Of a DNA stretch of 64,000 nucleotides, positions 25,697 to 35,114 are shown piece after piece. Position 1 is the stretch's first letter. The number at the start of each line of letters is the position of its first letter. The stretch covers positions 3,351,501-3,415,500 of the forward strand of contig NZ_CP040751.1 of assembly GCF_008001235.1 (NCBI RefSeq). The letters are read 5' to 3'. This DNA comes from Salidesulfovibrio onnuriiensis. GTDB lineage: Bacteria > Desulfobacterota > Desulfovibrionia > Desulfovibrionales > Desulfovibrionaceae. Position numbers and translations under genes: made by a program. Below the pieces are notes generated by a model that saw only the letters and a list, made by a program, of their open reading frames with translations, did not search any database and was not told the origin of the DNA.

Positions 25697-28336
25697 ATGA
25701 AGGCCGCTGAAATTCGTAAACGTTTCCTGGAATATTTCAAAAAGAACGGACACGCCGAGGTGGAATCCTCGCCGCTGATCCCCAAGGACGACCCCACCCT
25801 GCTGTTCACCAACGCGGGCATGGTCCAGTTCAAGAAACTCTTCCTGGGGCAGGAAAAGCGCGACTACACCCGCGCCACCACCTCCCAGAAATGCCTGCGG
25901 GTCGGCGGCAAGCACAACGACCTGGAAAACGTGGGCCGCACGGCGCGCCACCACACCTTCTTCGAAATGCTGGGCAACTTTTCCTTCGGCGACTACTTCA
26001 AGGAAGACGCCATCAAGTTCTGCTGGCAGTTCCTGACCGAGGAAGTGGGCCTGGACAAGGATCGCCTCTACATTACCATATACAAGGACGACGACGAGGC
26101 CGGCGAGCTGTGGCAGAAGCTCTGCGGCATCCCGGCCGAGCGCATCTACCGCCTGGGCGAGAAGGACAACTTCTGGTCCATGGGCGACACCGGCCCCTGC
26201 GGCCCCTGCTCCGAAGTCCACTTCGACCAGGGCGAGCACATGTGCTGCGGCCCGGACTGCGGCATCGGCAAGTGCGACTGCGACCGCTACCTGGAAATCT
26301 GGAACCTCGTGTTCATGCAGTACGACCAGGCCGAGGACGGCACCCGCACCAACCTGCCCCGCCCGTCCATCGACACGGGCATGGGCCTGGAGCGCATCGC
26401 GGCCGTGTGCCAGGGCGTCAATTCCAACTATGACACCGACCTGTTCCAGTCCATCATCGGCTACACCGCCGAGCTGGCGGGCGTCGAATACGGCAAGGAC
26501 GAGGACATCGACACGGCCCTGCGCGTCATCGCGGACCACAGCCGAGCCATCGCCTTCCTGATCCCGGACCAGGTGCTGCCCTCCAACGAGGGCCGGGGCT
26601 ACGTGCTGCGCCGCCTCATCCGCCGCGCCTACCGCTTCGGCAAGCTCATGGGCATGGAGGACGCCTTCCTGTACAAGACCGCCTCCAAGGTCTGCGACGA
26701 CATGGGCGGCCACTATCCGGAGCTCAACAGGCACCGCGACTTCATGGTCAAGGTGGTCACCGAGGAGGAGGAACGCTTTGCCAAGACCCTGGACAAGGGC
26801 CTGGCCATGCTCGAAGAACAGCTGGAAGCCCTCAAGAAGGCCAAGGCCGCGCTGGTTCCCGGCGACGTGACCTTCCAGCTCTACGACACCTTCGGCTTCC
26901 CCATCGACATCGTGCGCGACGTGGCTGAAAAGCACGGCCTGGGCGTGGACGAGCCCGGCTTCGACAAGCTCATGGCCGAGCAGAAGGAACGTTCCAAGGC
27001 CGCCTGGAAAGGCTCCGGCGAAAAGGACGTGGCCTCCACCTTCCAGGTGCTGCTCGAGGAATCCATGACCTCCGTATTTACCGGCTACGAAACCCTGACC
27101 GACGACTCCACGGTCACCGCCCTGCTGGACGCGAAAGGCAACCGTGTTGATTCGCTCTCCGAGGGCGACAACGGCTGGCTGGTGGCCCAGGCCACCCCGT
27201 TCTACGGCGAGTCCGGCGGCCAGCTGGGCGATATCGGCCTCATCGAAACCCCGGCGGGCACCGCCGAGGTGGCCGACACGCTCAAGCCCGCTCCGGGTCT
27301 GACCGGCCACAAGATTTCCGTGACCGCCGGCTCCATCAAGGTGGGTGACACCGCCGGCCTCATGGTGGACTACGAAAACCGCGCCGCCTCCATGCGCAAC
27401 CACACCGTGACGCACCTGCTGCACGCCGCGCTCAAGGAAGTGCTGGGCGACCACGCCAACCAGTCCGGCTCCCTGGTGGGCCCGGACCGTCTGCGGTTCG
27501 ACTTCACCCACATCAAGGGGCTTTCCGACGAGGAGATCGCCCGCGTCGAGGAGCTGGTCAACAAGGCCATCCTCGACAACCACGAGGTGGTGCGCGAGGT
27601 CATGAGCATTGACGCGGCCCGCGCCAAGGGCGCAACCGCCCTGTTCGGCGAAAAGTACGGCGACGAGGTCTGCGTGGTGGAAGTGCCCGGCGTTTCCATG
27701 GAACTGTGCGGCGGCACGCACCTGAAAACCACAGGCCAGGCCGGTTCCTTCGTGATCGTTTCCGAGGCGGGCGTCGCTTCCGGCATCCGCCGCATCGAGG
27801 CCGCCACCGGCTGGAACGCGCTGCGGTACATGAACGAGCGCCGCGCCGCCGTGGCCGAGACCGGCAAACTGCTCAAGGCCCAGCCCGAAACCCTGGCCGC
27901 CAAGGTCAAGGACCTCCAGAAGCAGGTCAAGGACATGCAGAAGGAGATGGAAAAGCTCCAGGCCAAGATGGCTTCGGGCGCGGGCAAGGACCTCATGAGC
28001 GAGGCCGAGGAGATAGGCGGCGTCAAGGTGCTGGCCACCAGCATCGAGGCCCCGAACATGAAGATCATGCTCGACCAGATGGACAACCTGCGTTCGCGCA
28101 TGGAGTCCGGCATCATCTGCCTGGTGGCGGGGCACGAGGACGGCAAGGTGTCCGTTGCCCTGGCCGTGACCAAGGACCTGCAGGACAGGTTCAAGGCCGG
28201 TGAGCTGATCCGGCCCGTGGCCGCCGAGGTGGGCGGTTCCGGCGGCGGTCGCCCGGACCTGGCACGCGCCGGCGGTTCGGATGCCTCCGGCATCGACAAG
28301 GCTGTCGCCAAGGTGAAAGAGCTTATCGCCGGCTAA
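25697..28336 (+). CDS. alaS: Alanyl-tRNA synthetase
   Basis: The ATG at 25697 (GAGAGAGTG upstream) gives 879 residues, the normal AlaRS length. The class II catalytic core is at the N-terminus ([10 protein letters not shown], then [17 protein letters not shown] and TGMGLERIA motif 3). The editing domain carries zinc ligands in [11 protein letters not shown] and [10 protein letters not shown]. The C-terminal oligomerisation domain ends with [15 protein letters not shown]. The enzyme charges tRNA-Ala and hydrolyses mischarged Ser or Gly. The gene is cotranscriptionally placed after recA but separated by a hairpin, so it may have its own promoter. Confidence 0.99.
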   Translation: MKAAEIRKRFLEYFKKNGHAEVESSPLIPKDDPTLLFTNAGMVQFKKLFLGQEKRDYTRATTSQKCLRVGGKHNDLENVGRTARHHTFFEMLGNFSFGDYFKEDAIKFCWQFLTEEVGLDKDRLYITIYKDDDEAGELWQKLCGIPAERIYRLGEKDNFWSMGDTGPCGPCSEVHFDQGEHMCCGPDCGIGKCDCDRYLEIWNLVFMQYDQAEDGTRTNLPRPSIDTGMGLERIAAVCQGVNSNYDTDLFQSIIGYTAELAGVEYGKDEDIDTALRVIADHSRAIAFLIPDQVLPSNEGRGYVLRRLIRRAYRFGKLMGMEDAFLYKTASKVCDDMGGHYPELNRHRDFMVKVVTEEEERFAKTLDKGLAMLEEQLEALKKAKAALVPGDVTFQLYDTFGFPIDIVRDVAEKHGLGVDEPGFDKLMAEQKERSKAAWKGSGEKDVASTFQVLLEESMTSVFTGYETLTDDSTVTALLDAKGNRVDSLSEGDNGWLVAQATPFYGESGGQLGDIGLIETPAGTAEVADTLKPAPGLTGHKISVTAGSIKVGDTAGLMVDYENRAASMRNHTVTHLLHAALKEVLGDHANQSGSLVGPDRLRFDFTHIKGLSDEEIARVEELVNKAILDNHEVVREVMSIDAARAKGATALFGEKYGDEVCVVEVPGVSMELCGGTHLKTTGQAGSFVIVSEAGVASGIRRIEAATGWNALRYMNERRAAVAETGKLLKAQPETLAAKVKDLQKQVKDMQKEMEKLQAKMASGAGKDLMSEAEEIGGVKVLATSIEAPNMKIMLDQMDNLRSRMESGIICLVAGHEDGKVSVALAVTKDLQDRFKAGELIRPVAAEVGGSGGGRPDLARAGGSDASGIDKAVAKVKELIAG

Positions 28337-28360
28337 TTACAAACTTGCACTGAAACGAAA

Positions 28361-28394
28361 AACGCCCAGCAGGATTGTTCCTGCTGGGCGTTTT
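28361..28394 (+). terminator. Terminator after alaS
   Basis: AACGCCCAGCAGGA (28361-28374) pairs with TCCTGCTGGGCGTT (28379-28392), followed by TTT. Confidence 0.85.
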
Positions 28395-28419
28395 ATCAAC
28401 TCAAGTACGCCATCACAGA

Positions 28420-29526
28420 TTAATGATACCCATACTCCTTGAGATCATAGCCGATTTTTGAGGATAACTCACGGTTATCTTCGGCGTGAACCTTCATGAT
28501 TTCCCGAGACATCTCCTCTGTCAAAATCGGCACCTTCACTTTGACCACTTTGTCGACAAGAAGCAGGATCTTTTCGAGCGATAACGTGGAAAAGAATTTT
28601 TCAAATGTCGACCACCACTTTGAAAGCAGGTAATCCTTATTAAAGACCCTGCACCGCAAAAAATTACGCCCAAAGCCCTCGTTGACAACTTGCCCATGAG
28701 TTGCCTTCCACTGATCACGATACTTGACCCGCCTGCAACGGCAAAACTTGGCCGGAGGCGTTTCCAACGGTTTTTCAGGGCTGGGAATAAACCCGAGTGA
28801 ATTGTAAGGACGGATAAGAAACCTGTTAACCACCCGCATAAAATAGATCCAACCGTTTGATACGGACGGGTTGATCACCTTATACCGGGGGGGATAATAG
28901 GGCTCTAATTCAAAAAACTCATATATTTCATTCAAAAATTTTTCTTTATCCCTCAGAAATAATTCAAAGGGAATGACTTTGACATTCTCGGCGCCGAACT
29001 GCGAATGGTAGAGATTCACCAAATTAAGAATCGAAATCTGGTCGACCTGTATGTTGGGAAAAGCCCTTGAGCGCCACGGGAGAAACCGTCCCTTCCTATA
29101 ATTGATGAACGACCTGAACGACATTGAATACCCATAGGAAATCATCTGCTTATACAGGGATTCAAGCCACTTGTCCTGCCGTCTGACGACGATAAGTATC
29201 TTTCCATTGGGAAATAGCGTATGCAGAGCCTCTGCTATGCTTTTCTTGTCTCTGAAATCCGCATTAACATGCCCTTCAAACCATTCTTCCGATACAAGGA
29301 CACTCTCTTCATCAATTTGGCTAATATATTTATTAACTTTCTGCCTCAATTCTTCTATATCAAAATTATGAAAGCATTCGTTAATGATTGTTAACGATGC
29401 AGATTTTATAGGATTTTGTCCTTCTCGAGCATTTTTGCAATTCGAGATATACGGAAAAACTCTGGATTGCAAAAAAGACGACAGAGCCTTTCCCATGCCA
29501 ACATGGATAACTACATTCTTTCCCAT
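28420..29526 (-). CDS. Putative sulfotransferase-fold protein, AT-rich
   Basis: This is a low-GC gene within GC-rich neighbours, suggesting recent acquisition. The start at 29526 puts the nucleotide-binding strand-loop NVVIHVGMGKALSSFLQ at the N-terminus as in sulfotransferases. A longer frame from 29589 adds 21 residues. Neither has a strong ribosome site. The second cofactor motif, ILIVVRRQDKWLESLYKQ, matches the 3'-phosphate-binding region of PAPS-dependent enzymes. The usual KTGTT of the first loop is replaced by KALSS. A basic, Cys-containing C-terminal half is unassigned. Likely role is sulfation of a surface sugar or lipid, with an acyltransferase next door. Family call is moderate. 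Confidence 0.65.
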   Translation of the reverse strand: MGKNVVIHVGMGKALSSFLQSRVFPYISNCKNAREGQNPIKSASLTIINECFHNFDIEELRQKVNKYISQIDEESVLVSEEWFEGHVNADFRDKKSIAEALHTLFPNGKILIVVRRQDKWLESLYKQMISYGYSMSFRSFINYRKGRFLPWRSRAFPNIQVDQISILNLVNLYHSQFGAENVKVIPFELFLRDKEKFLNEIYEFFELEPYYPPRYKVINPSVSNGWIYFMRVVNRFLIRPYNSLGFIPSPEKPLETPPAKFCRCRRVKYRDQWKATHGQVVNEGFGRNFLRCRVFNKDYLLSKWWSTFEKFFSTLSLEKILLLVDKVVKVKVPILTEEMSREIMKVHAEDNRELSSKIGYDLKEYGYH

Positions 29527-29589
29527 AACACCTATACACCAATAGAGTAATCCGAAAAGCAGTCTATTCCTATACCCTTTTTTTTCCAT

Positions 29590-30046
29590 AACTCAAGTCG
29601 TGCACAACTAATGCACATAAACATCCAATCACCTTGATAGAGATGACGGAAACGCAATAAGAAAAGTTACTATTTATATACGAATAGGAGAGGAAAAGGT
29701 CACCAAGCACAGAGAAAAACGAAAAATTAAATAACATATTTCTGCAATTTCAAATAGATAGCCGCAAGACTTCGGCGTAAGTCTTAACGTCCATAAGTTC
29801 ATAACAATCACCAAATGATCGAAATAGCCGTGAAGAACTACTTGCTTAGCCCTTTTCTAAAACAAATTTGCCCCAAAACAAGCCGAAGTTCGATCACTGG
29901 GAAGGCATTAAATAAAATTCAGTCGCCTTCAGAGCGACCCCTGAAAACGACTGATTACTTTCAACCAATTATTGTCTGCGCGTCAGCGCACCCGCCAGAC
30001 ATGGCGAACGCACCCTCCCCGCACCATTACTATATATACTAACAAA
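29590..30046. other. AT-rich gene-free gap
   Basis: About 450 bases of AT-rich sequence between the sulfotransferase-like and acyltransferase genes. I see no supported gene, tRNA or transposon end. Short open frames here have no ribosome site or recognisable residues. The composition shift begins near 28.4 kb and ends near 30.05 kb. Confidence 0.6.
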
Positions 30047-31099
30047 CTACGACACGACCCGAACCGGCGCAGCCGCCCACCTTCCCCCAATCCTCTTCTT
30101 GAGCAGCGCCACGCCCGGCTCGAACAAACAATGCACCAGCACGGCCAGCGCCAGGGACACGAGCAGTATCCCGACGCCCAAAGGCTCCTCGAAGTTCGCC
30201 TCGAACACGGCGATGACGCTGAAATGCACCAGATAGAACGGGTAGCTGATCTTGCCCACAAGCCGGTCCCAGCTGAACCGCCGGAACCAGCGGAAGATGA
30301 ACGGCATGGTCAGAAGGGTCGCGCCGGGCAGGAAGAACGGCTCGATGGCGTCCGGCACCTCGTCGGCGACAATGACCATGCACACCAGCAGCGCAAAGGC
30401 CAGCAGATCATAAAAACGCGCCCGCCCAGGCAGCCGCCTGTGTAGCCTATAAGCCAGAATCCCCAGCCCGAAGAGCCAGAACTCCAGCGGGAAGAACCGC
30501 CGCAGGATGGATACCTCGTTGCCGCCCAGGGCGATGACCACGAGCTTCAGGCACAGGCTGGCCCCCACCAGACAGAGCAACTGCCTGCTGCGCAGCCGCA
30601 CCAGGAACGGGGCCAGCGCATAAAAGCACAGCTCCAGCGAAAGGGACCAGGCCTGCGGCAGCAACGCCATGGACCACAACGCCCCGTGACTGTGGGCGAC
30701 CATTCCGAGCCCGCCGCCCGTTGCCGGGGCCAGGCAGAACAGGAACTCCTGGCCCACAAGACAGAGCGAGGTCCAGGCCATGACCGCGAAACCGGCCGGA
30801 TCGACCAGCACGGCGTGCAGCTTGGCCGAGGCCACCATGGGATGGATGCCCAGGGACACGAACAACCCCGCGCTCAGAAGCAGCGCGAACACGTACATGG
30901 GATACAGCGTCAGGAACCGGCTGAGATAGAAATGCCCCCTGGACCGGTAGGTCTGGTCCAGGATCAGGGCCATGTAGAAGCCGGAAATGGCGAAAAAGGC
31001 CAGGACAGCCTCGTGCCCGTCCACGACCATCAGATCCTCGTGGATGGGAAAGTGCGAATGCAACACGGCAACAGCCAGTAAAAGCCGAATGATACCCAC
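30047..31099 (-). CDS. Acyltransferase 3 (OafA-like) membrane protein
   Basis: The family usually begins MGxIRxxLA. The GTG at 31099 gives that start (VGIIRLLLAVAVLHSHFP) with GGAG eight bases upstream. An ATG at 31123 is the main alternative. About ten membrane segments are present, with the conserved His in LHSHFP and the block FYLSRFLTLYPMYVFALL typical of acyltransferase 3 enzymes, which O-acetylate or acylate polysaccharides or peptidoglycan at the inner membrane. Composition is GC-rich again, unlike the neighbouring sulfotransferase. Both genes read the same way and may modify the same surface glycan. Confidence 0.85.
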   Translation of the reverse strand: MGIIRLLLAVAVLHSHFPIHEDLMVVDGHEAVLAFFAISGFYMALILDQTYRSRGHFYLSRFLTLYPMYVFALLLSAGLFVSLGIHPMVASAKLHAVLVDPAGFAVMAWTSLCLVGQEFLFCLAPATGGGLGMVAHSHGALWSMALLPQAWSLSLELCFYALAPFLVRLRSRQLLCLVGASLCLKLVVIALGGNEVSILRRFFPLEFWLFGLGILAYRLHRRLPGRARFYDLLAFALLVCMVIVADEVPDAIEPFFLPGATLLTMPFIFRWFRRFSWDRLVGKISYPFYLVHFSVIAVFEANFEEPLGVGILLVSLALAVLVHCLFEPGVALLKKRIGGRWAAAPVRVVS

Positions 31100-31448
31100 T
31101 GCATACACTCCGCCGCACGGCATGGCCGGCGCTCTTGAATTGTATGAGACCCTCATGCCCCGGAACGGGGGACAGCACAATATACGCGCTCTGCAAACTC
31201 CTTTGCAACGGGAAAAACATGGCCCGGCAACCCGGACCGGGAACGGGCCCTGTTAGAAAAGTGAAAAATACGGCAAAAAAAACTTTATTTTTCTTTCCAA
31301 CCGCGTTATCAAACCCGCCCGGACCAAAAGTCTGGAAGTATATTTCTTTCGATGAAGCGGCGCCCTACGGCCCTTTGCGCAGCCGGACATCCCCGTCCCA
31401 ACCCGTTCCTGGCTACGCCGAGGCAGCTCGTGACAGCTGCGACATCGC
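31100..31448. other. Intergenic region between the acyltransferase and rplM
   Basis: About 350 bases with no supported gene. The segment 31255-31330 is rich in A and T with poly-A/poly-T runs. It probably holds the divergent promoters of the acyltransferase gene. I see no leader hairpin that I could assign to L13 autoregulation. Confidence 0.5.
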
Positions 31449-31477
31449 TTGACATGTGTGGACATTGCCCGTAAATG
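31449..31477 (+). promoter_or_regulatory. Promoter candidate for rplM-rpsI
   Basis: A perfect TTGACA (31449-31454) is followed 17 bases later by TAAATG (31472-31477), about 35 bases before the rplM start. The -10 match is weak, so confidence is moderate. Confidence 0.5.
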
Positions 31478-31511
31478 TCCCGTTCCAAGTTTGTGCAAGG
31501 AGCATTTTATT

Positions 31512-31940
31512 ATGAAGACATATAGCCCGACTCCCGAAGACGTCCGTCAGGACTGGTACGTCGTGGACGCAACTGACAAGGTTCTCGGCCGCCTGGCCAC
31601 CGAGATCGCCAACACCCTGCGCGGCAAGAACAAGCCGGAGTACTCCCATCACATAGATATGGGCGACTTCGTGGTTGTCATCAACGCCGACAAGATCAAG
31701 GTGACCGGCGACAAGCTGAACCAGAAGATGTATTACAAGCACACCGGTTTCCCCGGTGGCATCAAGTCCAAGTCTCTGGGCGAGATGCTGGAGAAGAAGC
31801 CCGAGCTGGTGATCACCACCGCAGTCAAGGGCATGCTTCCCAAGAACCGCCTGGCACGCAAGCAGATCAAAAAGCTGAAAGTGTACGCTGGTTCCGAGCA
31901 TCCTCACGCTTCCCAGCAGCCCAAAACCTTGGAATTTTAA
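31512..31940 (+). CDS. rplM: 50S ribosomal protein L13
   Basis: The ATG at 31512 follows CAAGGAGCATTTTATT. The 142-residue protein is the standard L13 length, opening [23 protein letters not shown] with the family block [24 protein letters not shown] and the closing [17 protein letters not shown]13 is an early-assembly 23S rRNA-binding protein of the large subunit. The rpsI gene follows 12 bases later on the same transcript, the order seen across bacteria. Confidence 0.99.
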   Translation: MKTYSPTPEDVRQDWYVVDATDKVLGRLATEIANTLRGKNKPEYSHHIDMGDFVVVINADKIKVTGDKLNQKMYYKHTGFPGGIKSKSLGEMLEKKPELVITTAVKGMLPKNRLARKQIKKLKVYAGSEHPHASQQPKTLEF

Positions 31941-31952
31941 GGGGAAGAAACG

Positions 31953-32342
31953 ATGAGCGATTTCAACTACGGTACCGGTAAAAGGAAGAACGGCATCGCC
32001 CGTACCCGTCTGTACGCTGGCTCCGGTCAGATCACCATCAACGGTCGCCCGTATGATGAGTACTTTCCGCGCAAGACCCTGCAGATGATCATCCAGCAGC
32101 CGCTGAAGATGACCAAGACCATCGACAAGCTCGACGTCAAGGTCACCTGCTCCGGCGGCGGTGTGGCAGGACAGGCCCAGGCCGTCCGTCACGGCATTGC
32201 CCGCGCCCTGTGCGAGTACGATCCGGAACTGCGCTCCGTGCTGAAGAAAGCCGGATTCCTGACCCGCGACGCTCGTAAGAAAGAACGTAAGAAGTACGGC
32301 CTGCGTGGTGCACGCGCCAGCTTCCAGTTCTCCAAGCGTTAA
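31953..32342 (+). CDS. rpsI: 30S ribosomal protein S9
   Basis: The 129-residue protein has the S9 core ([20 protein letters not shown] and [20 protein letters not shown]) and ends in the invariant basic tail with [16 protein letters not shown], whose C-terminal Lys-Arg contacts P-site tRNA. AAGGGGAAGAAACG precedes the ATG. It forms the usual rplM-rpsI operon and is followed at once by a terminator. Confidence 0.99.
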   Translation: MSDFNYGTGKRKNGIARTRLYAGSGQITINGRPYDEYFPRKTLQMIIQQPLKMTKTIDKLDVKVTCSGGGVAGQAQAVRHGIARALCEYDPELRSVLKKAGFLTRDARKKERKKYGLRGARASFQFSKR

Positions 32343-32371
32343 GCCGAGCGAAAGCTGCCATACGACTCTAC

Positions 32372-32402
32372 AAGGTCGGTGCCTTCGGGCGCCGACCTTT
32401 TG
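32372..32402 (+). terminator. Terminator after rplM-rpsI
   Basis: AAGGTCGGTGCC (32372-32383), TTCG loop, GGCGCCGACCTT (32388-32399) with one mismatch, then TTTG. Confidence 0.8.
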
Positions 32403-32527
32403 TCGTTGTCCGCGCCATACAGTCCGCAACCGGGGTTTCGGGCGGGGATTTTCATCTACCGTGACGGGAATATTATATTTTATCAGCACTTCTTGCCACC
32501 GGTGGGCATTATCCCTATAGTCCGGCC

Positions 32528-33790
32528 ATGGCTACGAAAAAGAAACCGCAACCACGACTGCTCTTTTCCGACGAACAAGGCCAGATATACGATCACCCCG
32601 ACCTGCTGCTCATGGTGCGCAGGGGCTCGGAGTTCGGCCTTCCCCGTCCCGATGAAATCATGCCGCTCCCCGAGGAGAGCGAATTCTTCATGCTCCCGGG
32701 CCGCCACGCCGTCGGCTACAACGAAAAAGCCGGCCAGGTGGAGGTCATGGAAGAACTGGCCGTGGCCGCATTCGCCTGTCCGGGCCATACGGTCACCGGC
32801 GTCTCGGCCTATGAATCCGACCCCGACGCCCGGCCCCTGCCCCTGCTCTCCTACGCCGCCATAGGCTACGCCGAGGGCAAGTTCTGGGTCTGCGCCAAGA
32901 AGGTGGACTCGGACAAGCGCCAGGTGTTCAAGAATATTTCCCCGGACCGCATCGAAGCGGGCGCGCACCAGCTTATGCAGGAAATGCCGGGCAACCGCCT
33001 GGTCAACCACCTGGCTGGCTGCGCCCTGACCCATGGCTGTCCCGCAGCCAAGAACCTGGCCTTGGGCCGGTTCGAGTGTCCGCTGCCCACGGCCCGGACC
33101 TGCAACGCCCGTTGCGTGGGCTGCATTTCTGAGCAGCCCGAGGATTCCGGGTTCCCCTCTCCCCAGTGCCGCATCAGCTTCACGCCCTCGGCCCGGGAGA
33201 TCGTGGACATCATGCGCCGCCACGAATCGCGCGAACGCCGTCCCATCTTCTCCTTCGGCCAGGGCTGCGAAGGCGAGCCCCTCACCGAGGTGGAGCTGCT
33301 GGTGGAGGCCATCAAGGCCTATCGCCACGAGGGCGGCACCGGCACCATCAACATCAACACCAACGGGTCCCGGCCCCCGGCCATGCCCGCGCTCAAGATC
33401 GCCGGAGCCAACTCCATCCGCGTCAGCCTGAACAGCGCGCGCAAGGAGCCCTACGAGGCCTACTACCGGCCCAAAGGCTACGTCTGGGAGGACGTGCGCG
33501 AAACCATCTGCAAGGCGCACGAGGTGGGCCTGCACGTCTCGCTCAACCTGCTCTACTTCCCGGGCGTCACCGACACCGAGGAAGAGCTGGAAGGGCTCAT
33601 CAAGCTGGGCGAGGAGTGCCACTACGATTTCGTGCAACTCCGCAACCTGAACCTGGACCCGGAACTGTACCTCAAGCTCATGAAGCCGTTCGACTTCGGC
33701 CCCTGCATGGGCTTCATGAACTTCAAGAAGCGGCTCAAGAAGGCCCTGCCCTGGCTTGAGTACGGCTACTTCAACCCGTATCTCGGATAA
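32528..33790 (+). CDS. Radical SAM protein of unknown function
   Basis: The 420-residue protein has a radical SAM CxxxCxxC cluster at Cys192, Cys196 and Cys199 (CNARCVGC), binding a 4Fe-4S cluster and S-adenosylmethionine. The SAM-binding GCEGEPLT and a TNGSRPP-type strand follow. Around 170 residues before the cluster form an extra N-terminal domain with Cys in LAGCALTHGCPAAKN. The substrate is not predictable. It is a stand-alone gene with its own terminator. Similar proteins in sulfate reducers are annotated only as radical SAM proteins. Confidence 0.85.
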   Translation: MATKKKPQPRLLFSDEQGQIYDHPDLLLMVRRGSEFGLPRPDEIMPLPEESEFFMLPGRHAVGYNEKAGQVEVMEELAVAAFACPGHTVTGVSAYESDPDARPLPLLSYAAIGYAEGKFWVCAKKVDSDKRQVFKNISPDRIEAGAHQLMQEMPGNRLVNHLAGCALTHGCPAAKNLALGRFECPLPTARTCNARCVGCISEQPEDSGFPSPQCRISFTPSAREIVDIMRRHESRERRPIFSFGQGCEGEPLTEVELLVEAIKAYRHEGGTGTININTNGSRPPAMPALKIAGANSIRVSLNSARKEPYEAYYRPKGYVWEDVRETICKAHEVGLHVSLNLLYFPGVTDTEEELEGLIKLGEECHYDFVQLRNLNLDPELYLKLMKPFDFGPCMGFMNFKKRLKKALPWLEYGYFNPYLG

Positions 33791-33796
33791 GTCACA

Positions 33797-33822
33797 GGGG
33801 AGGCCATGGCCTCCCCTTTTCT
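33797..33822 (+). terminator. Terminator after the radical SAM gene
   Basis: GGGGAGGC-CATG-GCCTCCCC (33797-33816) followed by TTTTC. Confidence 0.8.
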
Positions 33823-33951
33823 TCCCCAGCCCCTTTTCCTGCGCCTTTTGGCGTGTACGGCGGCCAAACCGTAGCCATAATGAAGCAACATAGATTGAGA
33901 AAAATATCACAATCACGAACCGCCAATTCATGTTTTGGAACCCGACTCCAC

Positions 33952-33975
33952 TTGTGAAAGTTATATTTTTCACAA
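33952..33975. promoter_or_regulatory. TTGTGAAA-N8-TTTCACAA palindrome upstream of the DUF169 gene
   Basis: TTGTGAAA (33952-33959) and TTTCACAA (33968-33975) are a perfect 8-bp dyad with an eight-base spacer, 24 bp in all, about 110 bases before the DUF169 start. The half-site resembles CRP/FNR-family sites, but the standard spacing (TGTGA-N6-TCACA) does not match, since the TGTGA and TCACA cores are 12 bases apart here. It may be the site of another dimeric regulator. Confidence 0.5.
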
Positions 33976-34084
33976 TCAAGGTCTTCACTACCCCCTTTCC
34001 GACACAGCTATTAGTGACTGCCCACTGTCGGCATGCAAACGATGATTCCCGGCCACAGAGGAAATATACCCAGGAGGACAAATC

Positions 34085-34861
34085 ATGACTTACAAGGAAA
34101 TGCAGGACGTGCTCATGAAGGAGCTGCGTCTGTATCACTACCCCGTCGCAGTCAAGTTTTTCTATGACCAGGCCGAGCTGGACGCCTTCCAGGCCGCAGC
34201 TCCCGAGATCCACACCCCGGTGAAGCCCATGACCTTCTGCCAGTGGGAAATCGCCGCGCGCATGCAGGGACAGATCGTCTTTTCCGACGTGAACGGCCTC
34301 GGCTGCGGCAACGCGAAATTCTGTTTCGGCTGGAAGGACCTGGACGAAAGCGAAATCAAGGGCCACCGCAAGTACACTCGCGACCAGGACCAGGCCGACC
34401 GCTTCGTGCGCACCAAGCCCCGCCTCAAGGAAGGGCTGCTGGGCGTGGTCACGGCCCCCCTGGGCGCCATCGACGGCCTGTTCGAGCCGGACACCGTCCA
34501 TTTCTACTGCGACAACATGCAGGCCTACCACCTGGCCGTCGACTACATGGCCGCCACGGACACCCACCCCCTGCGTCCGAACATCACCATGAACTCCTCG
34601 GCCTGCGGCGGCAACGTCCATTCCTGGATGGACCAGGAATTCAACATGCTCCCGGCCTGCTCCGGCAGCTACAATGCGGGCAAGACCGAGCGCGGCGAGA
34701 TCAACGTGATCATCCCGGGCAAGAAGTTCGGCGCCGTCATGGACAGACTCATGGACCGCATCAACGCCGCCAGCAGCTCCATCACCCGCCCCGGCGACGG
34801 ATTCCCCGGCGCGGACATCTGCAAGAACTGTCCGCTCATCGTCTTCAAGAAAACCAAATAA
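34085..34861 (+). CDS. DUF169 domain-containing protein
   Basis: The 258-residue protein starts after CAGGAGGACAAATC. It has the DUF169 features: YHYPVAVKFFYDQAEL near the N-terminus, MTFCQWEIAARMQGQ, GLGCGNAKFCFG, and a late CKNCPLIVFKK with paired Cys. The family is common in anaerobes and poorly characterised. The conserved cysteines suggest metal or Fe-S binding. It is monocistronic, with a clear terminator and a strong 24-bp palindrome upstream. No function is claimed. Confidence 0.88.
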   Translation: MTYKEMQDVLMKELRLYHYPVAVKFFYDQAELDAFQAAAPEIHTPVKPMTFCQWEIAARMQGQIVFSDVNGLGCGNAKFCFGWKDLDESEIKGHRKYTRDQDQADRFVRTKPRLKEGLLGVVTAPLGAIDGLFEPDTVHFYCDNMQAYHLAVDYMAATDTHPLRPNITMNSSACGGNVHSWMDQEFNMLPACSGSYNAGKTERGEINVIIPGKKFGAVMDRLMDRINAASSSITRPGDGFPGADICKNCPLIVFKKTK

Positions 34862-34899
34862 GGGCCGGACGCCATCAGCGTCCCCCTCGGCAACAAATG

Positions 34900-34932
34900 A
34901 ACGCCGCGTTCCCGGGAACGCGGCGTTTTTCC
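34900..34932 (+). terminator. Terminator after the DUF169 gene
   Basis: AACGCCGCGTTCCC (34900-34913) pairs with GGGAACGCGGCGTT (34914-34927) followed by TTTCC. Confidence 0.85.
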
Positions 34933-35114
34933 TGTTCTATCCGATCAACCACATCCTGCCGGCATCCCTCCATCTTTTTCGCACTGTCCTTCCTCGCCAT
35001 TTATTTCCCGCCCAAAAATATCGTTTTAGGCGCAATCCTTGCTGGCTACCTACGGCGACTTATGTCCGGCAAATATTGCCGCCCTTTCAAACCTTCAACC
35101 CAAAGGAGAGCATG

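Noticed and set aside
25679-28135. 818-residue minus-strand frame opposite alaS
   Set aside because: Shadow of alaS; the composition is biased and no motif is present.
29815-30042. 75-residue frame in the AT-rich gap
   Set aside because: No ribosome site, no motif and no signal of conservation. Left unannotated.
33952-33975. HcpR or CRP operator label for the DUF169 palindrome
   Set aside because: Half-site spacing differs from known CRP/FNR-family sites, so I do not name the regulator.
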